From: Enterobacter sp. RHBSTW-00175
GTDB taxonomy: Bacteria; Pseudomonadota; Gammaproteobacteria; Enterobacterales; Enterobacteriaceae
Length of the DNA: 64,000 nucleotides
Assembly: GCF_013927005.1 (NCBI RefSeq)
Contig: NZ_CP055930.1
Location: 4,340,001 to 4,404,000 of the forward strand
Reading direction: 5' to 3'
Position numbers and translations under genes: made by a program. Below, piece after piece: positions 1-6,455 of the stretch; position 1 is the stretch's first letter; each line of letters opens with the position of its first letter. A model generated the notes under the pieces. It saw nothing but the letters and a program-made list of their open reading frames with translations. It did no database searches and was not told where the DNA came from.

Positions 1-3000
1 GACGAAAATCCAGAAGAACTGATCCAGCGCTGCGGTTTCGCAGTACATGGCCGCGCTCAGGTGGTAATCGCGTTCAATGATTTCCCGGTGAAGCTTGGCG
101 CGCAGGCTTTCCTGTTTAACGTTCCACATGCTGATGGTTTTCAGGTCAGCGCCAATGCGCACACCGTCCAGGTCGATTTCGAGGTCAGGGCGCACACGCA
201 CTTCAAGCCCGGTCTCTTCGTCAAAGCCGAAATAACTAACCTCAACAGCACGGCTAGGATGCTGGAGCAACATCCCGGCAGTCGGGTGCGCCAGAAGGGC
301 CGACTGAATAGCCTGGGCGGTCGCGAGCTGCTGGCGCGTAACCAGAATCTTTTCGCCCGGGTTCTCGCGCCACGCATCCAGCAGTTCGTCAGCGAATACA
401 GCATCCGGGTTAACAGACTTCACCGCCTGGATCATGTCGGCTTTGGTACCGGAGACTTTCAGCGGTACCGGTTTCTGTGCTTCCTGCGCTACCAGGTCGG
501 GATTGATGATTGCCAGCTGCTCGAGCAGCGCGTCACGGCTACCGCTCGTTTTCACCTGCGGCGGCAGGGTGGCGTTGTATTCTTTGATGCAAGCCTTCAT
601 CGCGGCAGCAGTCTGCTTCTGGTCTGCCTCGATACGCTGGAACTCAGCTGGCAGCGTCATGTAGCTCTGAGCTGTTTCTTCCAGCGATGCACCGAGCGGC
701 ACCTGCGGCGGCAGGGTGGCGTTGTATTCTTCTAGCAGCGCTTTGATGTCGTCGGCGGACAGAAGCGCCGGAAGACTGGCGTTATGGGTGTCGATGAACT
801 CCCTCAGGGTTGCAGCGGTGGTGAATGCACCTTCAGGGATAACCGGCTCTACGCTGAACTCCTCGTCGAGGTTTTCCGGCTGGAGCGCCAGACCATGCAC
901 CAGGTTGCCCATATCCAGCACTTTGGATCCTTCACGCGGGATCGTCTTCTCCACATGCCGCGCGTTGAAGTACATCAGGCTCACCCGGGCGTCTTTCACC
1001 TGCGTGCTGCTGATGCCGTTGGCGGCGTGATAGACGTTATTTGGCAGACCCTCATAACGGCCAGGCTCGAAGTACGCTGGGTATTCGGGTACTGGTTCGT
1101 TCAGCTTTACTTCTGGCTCGTTTTGTACCGGTTCTGGCGCATTCAGTTTTACAGAATCGCTGTTTTGGCTGACAGAATCCGTTTTCTGGTTAACATCCAC
1201 CTGTTCCTGGTTAGCGAGACTTGGCGCCGCTGCGGCCAGAATATCTGCCGGCGCTACGGTAACTGTTTGCGGAGTAGCTGCATCAGCGCTTTCGCCTGTT
1301 GGTATCGCATCAATAACTTCGACTTTCTCTGACTGAGCCGTTTCCATCTGCACATCGCTGGTGGTCTCCTCTCGTTCTGGTGAACGGTCATCATTTTTTG
1401 ATTGGTTTTCGTTCATCAGGCCATCAATGGAGAACATGCCGCCACCGAGATTTTCAACCTGCGGTTGGTTGGCTGCACCCTGGGTGCTGACGTCATCGGC
1501 TACTTCCGTTTTTTCGGAAGCGATTTGTTGGTTAATTTCATTTTCCCAACTGACTTCTGGTGCGTGCCGTGCCGCGACAAGAGTCTCTTCTGTCGGATTT
1601 TCATGGTTACTTTCTGTAAGGTTCGAATTTATGTATCCGCTGAGACGTGCGGCATTGAGGTAATACGAAGGATGAGCATTCCGGATGAGCGCGAAGATAG
1701 CGGCGCGTGAATAGTCCAGAATGCCGGGGACGTTACGTAGGGCCGCAGACCACTCTTTAAACGGACTATCTTTAGCGGATACGATGTCTTTCGCAAGACG
1801 ATACGGGGCTCCGGGAATATCGTAGATATTAAAATCACCTGAAAGGGTAGCCAGGGCTATTTCCAAATCCAGAGCGTCGAGATCATGTTTCAGTTCTGGG
1901 TTGCGATCTGTCTTATTTCCGCCGCCTGCATTGGTACCGGAATCAGTGCGCTGAACATTGCTAATGCGATTGCCGGCAGCCCACTCGCGAACCAGGATGC
2001 CGCGATCGATGTGCTCTGTGTTAAACCAGATCCGGATGAACCGCATGACAAGAGACAGCTCAGTCCGTTTCCCTTCAACCGGGAAGACGGTTTTCAGAGC
2101 GGCTACAACCCGTGAGATGTCTATCTCAGAAGCATTCTTGAAGAATTCCACGTTCTCAGCAGCCAGCAGCAGGTTCTGCACATAGCTGTTATCAACATCC
2201 AGCTCGAGTTCCTGGATGGTTTTCTTCTGTTCTGCATCGATGTGATATGCATATTCATCAGAAATAAACTGGGCAAGAATGCGCTGGCGCAGGGGGAGGG
2301 TTGCCACGGTAACAAGCACAGGCGTGATTGTGGATGGGGCGCTTTCACCCTTAACAACAACTTCTGGCTCTTTATCAAAAAGCCATTTGTGAGTGGTGAG
2401 GGTTCTGTGTTCAGGCGCGCTGGCCCATTCGGTCATAAACTCTTCGAATGAACTGACGGTATAAACCTGGTCACGCTGGAACACTTGTTTAATTGCACTC
2501 ACAAGGTTCCACTCAACATGGGCGGAAAGCTCCTTGATATCAGGAACGTTAGATGCTGCCAGTAACAGATTCTGCAAGTACTGGTTGCTATCATCGCTTT
2601 CCATCTGTCCGATCTGGATATGCTGCTCTTCGCTGATTTCCTTTTCTTCAGTGTCATTAATCAGGTGCGCGATGAGGCGTTGCGGGAGACGCAGGCGCGA
2701 TACCGGGCGGAGTAATGCCGGTTTTTCTTCCACGATGGTGCCGTCTTTACCAGTCACAACATCAGAATTGGCGGTTTCATCATGCTGCGCGTCATCCGCC
2801 AGCAGTTTAATTTTCCAGGTACGCTGGTCTTCGTCCAGCTCGTAGCGTTTGCACCATGAATAATCAACGGTGCTTTCATCAGGAAGGTCGTTATATACCG
2901 GGAAATCGGTACGAATCGGCTTCTGATAGTCCTTGCCACGGCCAGTTTCAATGCCGCCATCTTCCAGCTCTACATCGAGCTGTAAGTTCGCGCGGGCTTC

Positions 3001-3078
3001 AGATTTAGCAGTGAACCAGATTACGGCATCATCTTTGCCGGATTTCTGCGTGGCTTTGACTACATAGAAAAATTCCAT
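1..3078 (-). CDS. recE: RecE-type exodeoxyribonuclease VIII, 3' end outside window
   Basis: At least 1026 residues are in the window and the reading frame runs off the left edge. Rac RecE is 866 residues, so this is a long form. The N-terminal half carries the RecE signature around DRGILVREWAAGNRIS followed by TNAGGGNKTDR. The C-terminal PD-(D/E)XK nuclease shows GNLVHGL near residue 725 and the metal-binding GADLKTI near residue 976. The middle is Pro/Glu/Gln-rich and probably a flexible linker. The family makes a 5'-3' double-strand exonuclease that hands 3' single strands to RecT, which should lie just left of the window. It heads the leftward early operon, as in Rac. The start ATG (3076-3078) has an AGAGGATC stretch upstream as ribosome site. 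Confidence 0.93.
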   Translation of the reverse strand, partial: MEFFYVVKATQKSGKDDAVIWFTAKSEARANLQLDVELEDGGIETGRGKDYQKPIRTDFPVYNDLPDESTVDYSWCKRYELDEDQRTWKIKLLADDAQHDETANSDVVTGKDGTIVEEKPALLRPVSRLRLPQRLIAHLINDTEEKEISEEQHIQIGQMESDDSNQYLQNLLLAASNVPDIKELSAHVEWNLVSAIKQVFQRDQVYTVSSFEEFMTEWASAPEHRTLTTHKWLFDKEPEVVVKGESAPSTITPVLVTVATLPLRQRILAQFISDEYAYHIDAEQKKTIQELELDVDNSYVQNLLLAAENVEFFKNASEIDISRVVAALKTVFPVEGKRTELSLVMRFIRIWFNTEHIDRGILVREWAAGNRISNVQRTDSGTNAGGGNKTDRNPELKHDLDALDLEIALATLSGDFNIYDIPGAPYRLAKDIVSAKDSPFKEWSAALRNVPGILDYSRAAIFALIRNAHPSYYLNAARLSGYINSNLTESNHENPTEETLVAARHAPEVSWENEINQQIASEKTEVADDVSTQGAANQPQVENLGGGMFSIDGLMNENQSKNDDRSPEREETTSDVQMETAQSEKVEVIDAIPTGESADAATPQTVTVAPADILAAAAPSLANQEQVDVNQKTDSVSQNSDSVKLNAPEPVQNEPEVKLNEPVPEYPAYFEPGRYEGLPNNVYHAANGISSTQVKDARVSLMYFNARHVEKTIPREGSKVLDMGNLVHGLALQPENLDEEFSVEPVIPEGAFTTAATLREFIDTHNASLPALLSADDIKALLEEYNATLPPQVPLGASLEETAQSYMTLPAEFQRIEADQKQTAAAMKACIKEYNATLPPQVKTSGSRDALLEQLAIINPDLVAQEAQKPVPLKVSGTKADMIQAVKSVNPDAVFADELLDAWRENPGEKILVTRQQLATAQAIQSALLAHPTAGMLLQHPSRAVEVSYFGFDEETGLEVRVRPDLEIDLDGVRIGADLKTISMWNVKQESLRAKLHREIIERDYHLSAAMYCETAALDQFFWIFV
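553..731. repeat. Perfect 32-bp direct repeat inside recE (553-584 and 700-731)
   Basis: The two 32-bp copies are identical and lie 147 bp (49 codons) apart, so they stay in frame and duplicate the peptide EYNATLPPQV in RecE (about residues 783-793 and 832-842). They lie between the conserved His and Asp motifs of the nuclease domain, suggesting a tandem expansion of a surface segment. Recombination between copies would delete 49 residues without a frameshift. Confidence 0.9.
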
Positions 3079-3185
3079 GTGAGATCCTCTTTTTTGGATG
3101 TAAGATCCCCGGGCCAGAGATAGCGCCCATTGGGTGAACTTTGGTTTTTTAAGTAGTTTTCCGGTGTAACTTTGGTCGGGAGCAC
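3060..3185 (-). CDS. Possible 41-aa ORF overlapping the recE start
   Basis: A GTG-started frame of 41 codons fills the gap between the zinc-finger ORF and recE and ends within the first codons of recE. Composition looks protein-like (it contains PNGRYLWPGD) and the overlap with recE could couple translation. No convincing ribosome site is visible and I do not recognise the product, so it may be a chance frame. Confidence 0.25.
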   Translation of the reverse strand: MLPTKVTPENYLKNQSSPNGRYLWPGDLTSKKEDLTWNFSM

Positions 3186-3218
3186 CGGACGTACGGGCCG
3201 CCTTGCGCGGCTTTTACG

Positions 3219-3383
3219 TTAGCTTTCGTGGGCCATCTGGTCGTACGAAGCACAACGTTCAGAGCAGTATTCTTTTTCTTTGCGCGCCAGCTGTGAGCCG
3301 TTGCGATAGAGAAGGGTACTGTTGACTACTTCCTCCGGTTCAACCGGTTTGCCGCAGTACCCGCATTTCGTCGAGTTACACAT
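3219..3383 (-). CDS. Small zinc-finger protein, YdaE-like position
   Basis: This 54-aa protein has two paired-cysteine motifs, KCGYCGK near the N terminus and YCSERCASYDQMAHES at the C terminus, the layout of a small treble-clef or zinc-ribbon protein. In Rac, a small zinc-binding protein (YdaE) is likewise encoded between the PL promoter and recE. Function is unknown for this family; nucleic-acid or host-protein binding is an inference. It overlaps the preceding 38-aa ORF by 8 bp, so the two are probably translated together from PL. Confidence 0.75.
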   Translation of the reverse strand: MCNSTKCGYCGKPVEPEEVVNSTLLYRNGSQLARKEKEYCSERCASYDQMAHES

Positions 3384-3492
3384 CTGGATTCCCCTTTTGC
3401 GCCAGCAGGTAGCACAAGCGGCGAAGAATCACCTCAAAGAAGTTCAATTTAACGGCCTGCTGCCGTCCTGGTTTGCGTGCGAAATCAATCAT
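3376..3492 (-). CDS. 38-aa hypothetical protein, first gene of the leftward operon
   Basis: The ORF starts MIDFARKPGRQQAVKLNF and has a good ribosome site (GAGGGTGAGA) before its ATG. It is basic at the N terminus and has a hydrophobic patch (VILRRLCYLLAQ), compatible with a short amphipathic helix. It lies about 150 bp downstream of the PL-like promoter and overlaps the zinc-finger gene. Lambdoid phages often place small host-takeover peptides (Kil, KilR) here, but I see no clear match to those, so no function is assigned. Confidence 0.6.
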   Translation of the reverse strand: MIDFARKPGRQQAVKLNFFEVILRRLCYLLAQKGNPDV

Positions 3493-3643
3493 TCTCACCC
3501 TCGTTTGCCTTATCGCCGGCCAGCGGAACGTTTACACCTGATGCGCGTTATTCTCTCCACCTCATCCCGGTCTTCGTATGCGCCGGGCCGCTACTTCGTG
3601 GGCTCCATGCCTGGGTGGTTCGTGGTGCGTCTTGGTGATAATG

Positions 3644-3672
3644 ATTAAACACAATGTTTAAACCGGTGTCAA
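3644..3672 (-). promoter_or_regulatory. PL-like early leftward promoter
   Basis: Reading leftward there is a perfect -35 TTGACA (3667-3672), a 17-bp spacer and a -10 TTTAAT (3644-3649). A TAAAC-N5-GTTTA operator begins six bases after the -35 and covers most of the spacer and part of the -10. The PR promoter at 5529-5557 has exactly the same layout, supporting repression of both by the repressor at 5091-5483. Confidence 0.8.
3646..3660. promoter_or_regulatory. Operator OL1, TAAAC-ACAAT-GTTTA
   Basis: A 15-bp inverted repeat with perfect 5-bp arms, flanked by a further T/A pair. The arms are shared by three other sites (3692-3706, 5494-5508, 5541-5555) and by no other place noticed in the immunity region. 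It overlaps the PL -10. Confidence 0.78.
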
Positions 3673-3691
3673 CATTATGAGTATATTTTAT

Positions 3692-3706
3692 TAAACAAAA
3701 AGTTTA
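3692..3706. promoter_or_regulatory. Operator OL2, TAAAC-AAAAA-GTTTA
   Basis: Second copy of the 15-bp operator, 46 bp from OL1 and upstream of the PL -35. Two sites could allow cooperative binding across about four helical turns or looping to the right operators. Confidence 0.7.
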
Positions 3707-3744
3707 TTCCTGGGTTTATGGGAGGGCGTTACATGATAGGAGAC

Positions 3745-3773
3745 AAAAAAATCCCGACGCAAAGGTCGGGATT
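3745..3773 (-). terminator. Rho-independent terminator, leftward
   Basis: Read leftward the stem AATCCCGAC pairs with GTCGGGATT and is followed by seven T. It is the second of two terminators closing the repressor operon just before PL, which would insulate PL from lysogenic transcription. Confidence 0.85.
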
Positions 3774-3820
3774 GGGGAGTTCGTGGTAGGAATTGGGCGC
3801 GGAGCTGGTGGTAAGGATAT

Positions 3821-3845
3821 AAAAAACCCGGCGCAGTGGCCGGGT
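3821..3845 (-). terminator. Rho-independent terminator directly after the repressor operon
   Basis: Read leftward, ACCCGGC pairs with GCCGGGT around a short loop, followed by a T-run. It lies six bases past the stop codon of the 173-aa gene. Confidence 0.85.
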
Positions 3846-3850
3846 CTAAA

Positions 3851-4372
3851 TTACAAGTAATTTTTAAAGGCTTTATAGATGCCTGTGCCAATTGCAATAA
3901 TTGCAGGTACGCCCAACAAAATTGCAAGCTTCGCTTCAGTGATTTTTCTATCAATGGCATCTGAAGAAGGCTTCTTATCAAGAGAATCCTTGATTGATGA
4001 GAGCTTTTCAAGCACCACGGCCATGTTTTTGTCTAAGGAGTTAACAGTTGTGTCAATTTTAGAGACAGTAGTTTTTATCTCAGTTACATCTTTTTTGATG
4101 TGGGCAACTTCAATTTCAAGAATCGATATTCTTTTTTCCATGTCGTCACCTCCATCTTCAGTTGATGTTTGAATGATCTTAGTATCATCCATTCCAACTG
4201 ATGTGACAATCCGTTTTTGTTTATCCGAAGCGGCAAAACTGCAAGCCCCCATCAGTAATGTTGCCTGACTTGAAGCTACCGCTGAAAACTCTAAACCTAC
4301 AGTAGACCCACTCTGATCTGAGTAAGCAATCAGTAATTTCCCTTCGTTAACAGCAGATTGAGCCACATCCAT
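3851..4372 (-). CDS. Coiled-coil protein with C-terminal membrane anchor, last gene of the repressor operon
   Basis: The 173-aa product has a globular N-terminal part (about 1-77), a long heptad-like coiled coil (about 78-145, beginning EKRISILEIEVAHIKKDV) and a single C-terminal membrane helix (about 148-165, AILLGVPAIIAIGTGIYKAF). The C-terminal half has the architecture of XhlA-type membrane-associated phage proteins. The gene starts six bases after the stop of the 93-aa gene and is cotranscribed with the repressor, so it should be made in the lysogen. The name of the family is not certain; an exclusion or abortive-infection role is inferred only from position and anchoring. An internal ATG at codon 78 could give a shorter form. 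Confidence 0.75.
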   Translation of the reverse strand: MDVAQSAVNEGKLLIAYSDQSGSTVGLEFSAVASSQATLLMGACSFAASDKQKRIVTSVGMDDTKIIQTSTEDGGDDMEKRISILEIEVAHIKKDVTEIKTTVSKIDTTVNSLDKNMAVVLEKLSSIKDSLDKKPSSDAIDRKITEAKLAILLGVPAIIAIGTGIYKAFKNYL

Positions 4373-4378
4373 AATAGG

Positions 4379-4660
4379 CTATTCCTCAAACATACTTTTC
4401 AACGATTCGTAAAAATCATGAGCTTTTTGTTTGCTTAATGTAATAGATACAACCTTGGTCCTCTGCATACCCTTTACAACAATCTCTCCGGCTTCTGTGC
4501 CGATTACTGGACTGCTATTCAAAAAAACAAAGTTGAACACATCAAATCCGTTGTTTTGGGTACCGATCGTAACAACACCATCAGCATTGGTTTCAATGAA
4601 GTTCTTTGATTCAATAACATCATGTAAATGTGGAAGCTCGAGCGTAAGATCTTTGGACAT
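4379..4660 (-). CDS. 93-aa hypothetical protein of the repressor operon
   Basis: A soluble acidic protein of mixed beta/alpha character (hydrophobic core around FDVFNFVFLNSS, C-terminal helix KAHDFYESLKSMFEE). A strong GGAGATT ribosome site precedes the ATG. It is tightly linked to the coiled-coil membrane gene, six bases apart, suggesting that the two products act together, for instance as a sensor and an effector. I do not recognise the family. Confidence 0.72.
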   Translation of the reverse strand: MSKDLTLELPHLHDVIESKNFIETNADGVVTIGTQNNGFDVFNFVFLNSSPVIGTEAGEIVVKGMQRTKVVSITLSKQKAHDFYESLKSMFEE

Positions 4661-4729
4661 TACAATCTCCAGATGGATAACTTAGTGAAATTTAATTTGC
4701 TGATATTTAATGTTTTTTTAAAGTAAAAA

Positions 4730-4870
4730 CTACGGAAAACCTAATGCTAGATCAGAACCTAAACCACTCTTCGGTCTCATCCGTCTAAACAATTTTTCCA
4801 TCTCATTCAGACGAAGCTCGAAGTACCGGCAGCGGTGATAAAACTCAAAAAACTTACTTTTCCGCTTCAC
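4730..4870 (-). CDS. 46-aa basic protein, GTG start coupled to the upstream gene
   Basis: The GTG start overlaps the TGA of the upstream membrane-protein gene (GTGA), a typical translational-coupling arrangement. The product is rich in Arg, Lys, Phe and Tyr (KRKSKFFEFYHRCRYFELRL) with a predicted amphipathic helix. It would escape standard gene callers because of length and start codon. No function can be named. Confidence 0.5.
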   Translation of the reverse strand: MKRKSKFFEFYHRCRYFELRLNEMEKLFRRMRPKSGLGSDLALGFP

Positions 4871-5058
4871 AACAAAACCATCGTAGTAACCACTACGAAT
4901 GCTATCAACAGCACTGCCATAACTACGATCGCAAAAGTTGTTGTGTCCTTAAAGTAAGTCTTTTCCTGCCCATTCACAGGACCAATGAGCACGATCCAGA
5001 TGAAAAGGAAGGTGAAGCAAAGAACGGCGATAGAAATTAAAAACAGGCCAGTTTTCAA
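4867..5058 (-). CDS. Small membrane protein with two TM helices, TTG start, after the repressor
   Basis: The 63-aa product is almost entirely two hydrophobic segments (residues 5-27 and 42-63) around a short polar loop (GQEKTYFKDTT). No ATG is available; a TTG preceded by GAGGG at six bases is the best start. It begins 32 bases after the repressor stop and is probably expressed from the same lysogenic transcript. Position and topology recall superinfection-exclusion proteins such as SieB of lambda and P22, but there is no recognisable similarity to SieB, which is larger. Confidence 0.7.
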   Translation of the reverse strand: MKTGLFLISIAVLCFTFLFIWIVLIGPVNGQEKTYFKDTTTFAIVVMAVLLIAFVVVTTMVLL

Positions 5059-5090
5059 TCGTGTCCCTCGTCGTTTGCACCAGATGCCTA

Positions 5091-5483
5091 CTACTCAGCG
5101 TCGCCCTTGATTCGTCTACTCATGTATTTTTCATACAACTCATCCAGTTCCTTCAGGCGAAGTGCGAAGATGCGGAGCATGTTTTGCTGCTCTTCTTCCG
5201 GCAGTTGGCGATAAAGCTCCAGCAGGCGCTGTTCGTCAGTTTTAAGTCCACCTACCTCATCTACTTCTTGCCCTAAAAGCCAGGCAAGACTAACTCCAAG
5301 CGCATCCGCCAGCTTAATCGCAGAGCTTTTACCTATCGTCCCGCGCACGAACCAGTTGTTTACAGACTGGGAACTGACACCGCAAATACGCGCCATGTCA
5401 GCTTTAGAAATACCTTTTTGCTCAATGATTTCATTGAGTCTGCGCACTTGAGGGTGATCTGTCTGATGAGTTTTCTCTTTCAT
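5091..5483 (-). CDS. Prophage repressor (CI/RacR-like), HTH only
   Basis: The 130-aa protein has an XRE-type helix-turn-helix (about residues 12-70, with KADMARICGVSSQSVNNWFVRG) and a C-terminal helical dimerisation region (LLELYRQLPEEEQQNMLRIFALRLKEL). It lacks the S24/LexA-like autocleavage domain of lambda CI, so RecA-stimulated self-cleavage cannot be its induction route; induction may need an antirepressor, such as the one at 38161. Divergent from the YdaS-like gene, with operators in between, it occupies the cI/racR position. Its promoter would yield a nearly leaderless mRNA. Confidence 0.88.
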   Translation of the reverse strand: MKEKTHQTDHPQVRRLNEIIEQKGISKADMARICGVSSQSVNNWFVRGTIGKSSAIKLADALGVSLAWLLGQEVDEVGGLKTDEQRLLELYRQLPEEEQQNMLRIFALRLKELDELYEKYMSRRIKGDAE

Positions 5484-5489
5484 AACAAG

Positions 5490-5517
5490 ATTCTAAACCA
5501 AATGTTTATTTGCTCAA
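5490..5517 (-). promoter_or_regulatory. PRM-like promoter of the repressor
   Basis: Leftward -35 TTGAGC (5512-5517), 16-bp spacer, -10 TAGAAT (5490-5495). Only six bases separate the -10 from the ATG, so transcription should start at or next to the start codon, giving a leaderless mRNA like lambda cI from PRM. The operator 5494-5508 lies in the spacer, implying autoregulation. Confidence 0.65.
5494..5508. promoter_or_regulatory. Operator OR-proximal to the repressor, TAAAC-CAAAT-GTTTA
   Basis: Third copy of the 15-bp operator, inside the repressor's own promoter. Confidence 0.78.
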
Positions 5518-5528
5518 CGCTCAAAAAG

Positions 5529-5557
5529 TTGACATTAATATAAACATAATGTTTAAC
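5529..5557 (+). promoter_or_regulatory. PR-like early rightward promoter
   Basis: A perfect -35 TTGACA (5529-5534), 17-bp spacer, and -10 TTTAAC (5552-5557). The operator starts six bases after the -35, matching PL exactly. It drives ydaS/ydaT-like genes and then replication genes. Confidence 0.75.
5541..5555. promoter_or_regulatory. Operator within PR, TAAAC-ATAAT-GTTTA
   Basis: Fourth copy of the operator; overlaps the PR spacer and -10, so repressor or Cro binding would block RNA polymerase. Confidence 0.8.
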
Positions 5558-5586
5558 TTCTATCACATCACCATTGGAGCTCAGAT

Positions 5587-5814
5587 ATGAATGCATTAGA
5601 CAAAGCCATTGCCACCGCGGGCAGTGCGACAAAATTGGCTGAACTTTTATCGACTAGTGCCATGAATGTTAGTCACTGGAGAAATCGGAATGCGGGTCAG
5701 GTTCCTCAGGCTCGAGTACTTCCGATTTTTCATGTCACTGGTGTAACTCCCCATGAGCTGCGTCCTGATCTCTACCCAAATCCCAGCGATGGTTTACCAA
5801 AACAGGAGCCTTAA
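5587..5814 (+). CDS. Cro-like regulator, YdaS family
   Basis: The 75-aa protein has a helix-turn-helix (about residues 12-35, ATKLAELLSTSAMNVSHWRN) and the C-terminal HELRPDLYP motif typical of YdaS/Cro-type proteins of Rac-like prophages. In Rac the order racR-ydaS-ydaT is the same as here. It is expected to bind the TAAAC-N5-GTTTA operators and oppose the repressor. The ATG follows a GGAGCTC ribosome site. Confidence 0.85.
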   Translation: MNALDKAIATAGSATKLAELLSTSAMNVSHWRNRNAGQVPQARVLPIFHVTGVTPHELRPDLYPNPSDGLPKQEP

Positions 5815-5816
5815 CC

Positions 5817-6371
5817 ATGCAAACACTTTCTTTTTATCAGAGTAACAGAGCACCCACAGAACGCCTGATATTCAACTGTCACCAGGAAGCTAATGCAAAA
5901 CAATCCGTCGATCACCGCGCAATCTGTTCGGCTGTTCGCGCATGGGCGGCTGCAGAAGGGCGTTTGGTTGCTGCTCTGCAAATCCTGGAGTCGGCTGAAG
6001 AGTTGCATCTTAAAGGTGTCGACCTTACCGGCCAACCTGAAGTCTGGAACGTGAAGCTGTTTCGCTGGCTGGACAACAAAGAGGACTCAGCTGTTTACCG
6101 GGAGAACGTAAAGCAGCTGGAGCCGGCAATCATGGCTGCATTGCCTTTGGCGTACCGGGATCGACTGATTAAGCATGACGATATCACTGTCCGCATTGCT
6201 CGATCGGTGAAAGAGGATGCAGAAGCCCTTCAGGCTGTTGTTCTGAATGCGCCGAAGCAGGTGCGACTGAAGGAAATCAGCGAAAAAATCGTTGCCAGTT
6301 TCTACCTGGACGGGCCGGACTCTGTGGCGCCGTTAATGGCCATGGTTACAACGATGCTGGGGGCAATGTGA
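5817..6371 (+). CDS. YdaT-like protein (toxin YdaT domain)
   Basis: The 184-aa product begins two bases after the ydaS-like stop and has an N-terminal YdaT-type domain (VDHRAICSAVRAWAAAEGRL, about residues 34-55) followed by a helical C-terminal half. In Rac and in CP-933P-type prophages, YdaT is the second gene of the PR operon; it is CII-like in position and its overexpression harms the host in Rac. A regulatory role is the more likely one in a phage context, but this is inference from position. Confidence 0.75.
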   Translation: MQTLSFYQSNRAPTERLIFNCHQEANAKQSVDHRAICSAVRAWAAAEGRLVAALQILESAEELHLKGVDLTGQPEVWNVKLFRWLDNKEDSAVYRENVKQLEPAIMAALPLAYRDRLIKHDDITVRIARSVKEDAEALQAVVLNAPKQVRLKEISEKIVASFYLDGPDSVAPLMAMVTTMLGAM

Positions 6372-6388
6372 AGGCCTCAGGAAAGGCG

Positions 6389-6420
6389 AAAGCCGCGGTG
6401 CTCGAACACCAACGGCTTTC
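6389..6420 (+). terminator. Hairpin between ydaT-like gene and replication gene
   Basis: AAAGCCGCGGTG pairs with CACCAACGGCTTTC around a six-base loop. No T-run follows, so it is more likely an attenuator, RNA-processing hairpin or tR1-like pause site than a full terminator. Confidence 0.5.
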
Positions 6421-6455
6421 AGGTGCAAAAACGGAGTGTAATTGCGGAGCTAAGT

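Noticed and set aside
61..735. 224-aa rightward ORF opposite recE
   Set aside because: Antisense shadow of the RecE nuclease domain.
3322..3648. 108-aa rightward ORF near PL
   Set aside because: Opposes two small leftward genes with good ribosome sites and contains no recognisable feature.
3691..4011. 106-aa leftward ORF overlapping the coiled-coil gene
   Set aside because: Runs through both terminators of the repressor operon and overlaps a better-supported frame.
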